Program-made: the position numbers and the translations under genes
Shown: positions 42,225 to 42,821 of the stretch, one piece after another
Position numbering within the stretch: position 1 is the stretch's first letter
Layout: each line of letters starts with the position of its first letter
From: JAGTRP01 sp035255045
Lineage (GTDB): Bacteria > Pseudomonadota > Gammaproteobacteria > Burkholderiales > Rhodocyclaceae
NCBI GenBank assembly: GCA_035255045.1
Contig: DATFAA010000127.1
Coordinates: 1 to 42,821 of the forward strand
DNA: 42,821 nt
Reading direction: 5' to 3'
Notes under the pieces: generated by a model
What the model saw: the letters and a program-made list of their open reading frames with translations, nothing else
Databases searched by the model: none
Told to the model about the DNA's origin: nothing

Positions 42225-42821
42225 ATGCCAGCACCAGAACTTCTCGCCCCTGCCGGTTCCCTCGCCATGCTGAGCACCGCCTTCGCCTTCGGGGCGGACG
42301 CGGTCTATGCCGGCCAGCCCCGTTACTCCCTGCGGGTCCGCAACAACGAATTCGGCAGCCTGGAGGCCCTGGCCGCCGGCATCGCCGAAGCCCATGGCCG
42401 GGGCAAACGGTTCTACGTGGTCAGCAACATCTATCCGCGCAACGCCAAGCTCACCACCTACCTGGAGGACATGGCGCCGGTGGTCGCCCTCAAGCCCGAC
42501 GCCCTCATCATGTCCGACCCCGGCCTCATCGACATGGTGCGGGAAGCCTGGCCGGAGCAGGCCATCCACCTGTCGGTCCAGGCCAACACGGTGAACTGGG
42601 CGGCGGTGCGCTTCTGGCGGAAGCTCGGCATCTCCCGGGTCATCCTCTCCCGGGAGCTGTCCCTGGACGAGATCGCCGATATCCGCCAGCAGTGCCCCGA
42701 CATGGAGCTCGAAGTCTTCGTCCACGGCGCCCTGTGCATCGCCTACTCCGGGCGCTGCCTGCTGTCCGGCTACTTCAACCACCGGGACCCCAACCAGGGC
42801 ACCTGCACCAACTCCTGCCGC
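42225..42821 (+). CDS. trhP: U32 peptidase-like tRNA hydroxylation protein TrhP (3' end outside window)
   Basis: The first 199 residues are visible and the frame is open at the window end. The start MPAPELLAPAGSLAMLSTAFAFGADAVYAGQPRYSLRVR and the signature HGALCIAYSGRCLLSGYFNHRDPNQGTCTNSCR are those of the YegQ branch of the U32 family. YegQ (TrhP) is needed for hydroxylation of wobble uridine in tRNA, despite the old peptidase name. The Cys residues in the signature match those thought to hold an iron-sulfur cluster in U32 proteins. It is divergent from rng, and no other tRNA-modification gene is in view. Confidence 0.92.
   Translation, partial: MPAPELLAPAGSLAMLSTAFAFGADAVYAGQPRYSLRVRNNEFGSLEALAAGIAEAHGRGKRFYVVSNIYPRNAKLTTYLEDMAPVVALKPDALIMSDPGLIDMVREAWPEQAIHLSVQANTVNWAAVRFWRKLGISRVILSRELSLDEIADIRQQCPDMELEVFVHGALCIAYSGRCLLSGYFNHRDPNQGTCTNSCR

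Overview
The window is very GC-rich and gene-dense, with short gaps, overlapping starts and stops, and the gene content of a Gram-negative respiratory bacterium. RNase G beside a TrhP (YegQ) U32 peptidase, a PhaP-type phasin, system II cytochrome c maturation (ResB/CcsA), many GGDEF/EAL proteins and sigma-54 promoters fit a betaproteobacterium, perhaps Rhodocyclales. That placement is inference; no 16S or marker phylogeny is possible here. The striking feature is heme: I count 43 CXXCH motifs in 12 proteins, nearly all between 2.5 and 30.5 kb.

Layout. (1) Positions 1-14171, minus strand: a long, tightly packed operon that reads like an extracellular electron transfer conduit. In transcription order it holds a parvulin-type peptidyl-prolyl isomerase, an outer-membrane beta-barrel, two sets of periplasmic c7-type triheme cytochromes around a helical periplasmic protein of unknown family, two NHL-repeat beta-propellers, an 11-heme cytochrome, ResB, CcsA and the start of a heme-copper-oxidase-I-like membrane protein. 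(2) 14252-18000, minus strand: two tetraheme cytochromes with the OmcE-type pattern (the family known to polymerise into cytochrome nanowires in Geobacter), an NHL lipoprotein and a small monoheme cytochrome. Sigma-54 promoters and intrinsic terminators separate them. (3) 18176-20244, plus strand: two triheme class I cytochromes, divergent from the monoheme gene across a pair of facing sigma-54 promoters. (4) 20344-30980, signalling: a large PAS/GAF/GGDEF/EAL protein with its own sigma-54 promoter, a CHASE-only membrane sensor, a histidine kinase/response regulator pair co-transcribed with a third c7-type triheme cytochrome, and a GGDEF/EAL protein carrying a c-type heme in its periplasmic sensor. 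(5) 31356-42821, mostly ordinary chromosome: a small Cys-containing protein, a phasin, a hybrid-like kinase lacking its phospho-accepting His, an NlpC/P60 lipoprotein, GabD, an NMT1-PAS-GGDEF cyclase, a Tat-exported dienelactone hydrolase, RNase G and TrhP.

Working model (inference). Sigma-54 drives the monoheme gene, the OmcE-like tetraheme, the triheme pair and the large c-di-GMP enzyme. Partial read-through of terminators would then set a high filament-subunit to low conduit ratio. Electrons from the inner membrane would pass through c7-type periplasmic cytochromes and the barrel to the 11-heme and tetraheme cytochromes outside. The isomerase would assist folding and ResB/CcsA would load heme. 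The heme-bearing GGDEF/EAL protein and the kinase/regulator/cytochrome operon could couple periplasmic redox state to c-di-GMP and transcription. The OmcE resemblance rests on motif order and spacing read by eye, not on a search or a structure.
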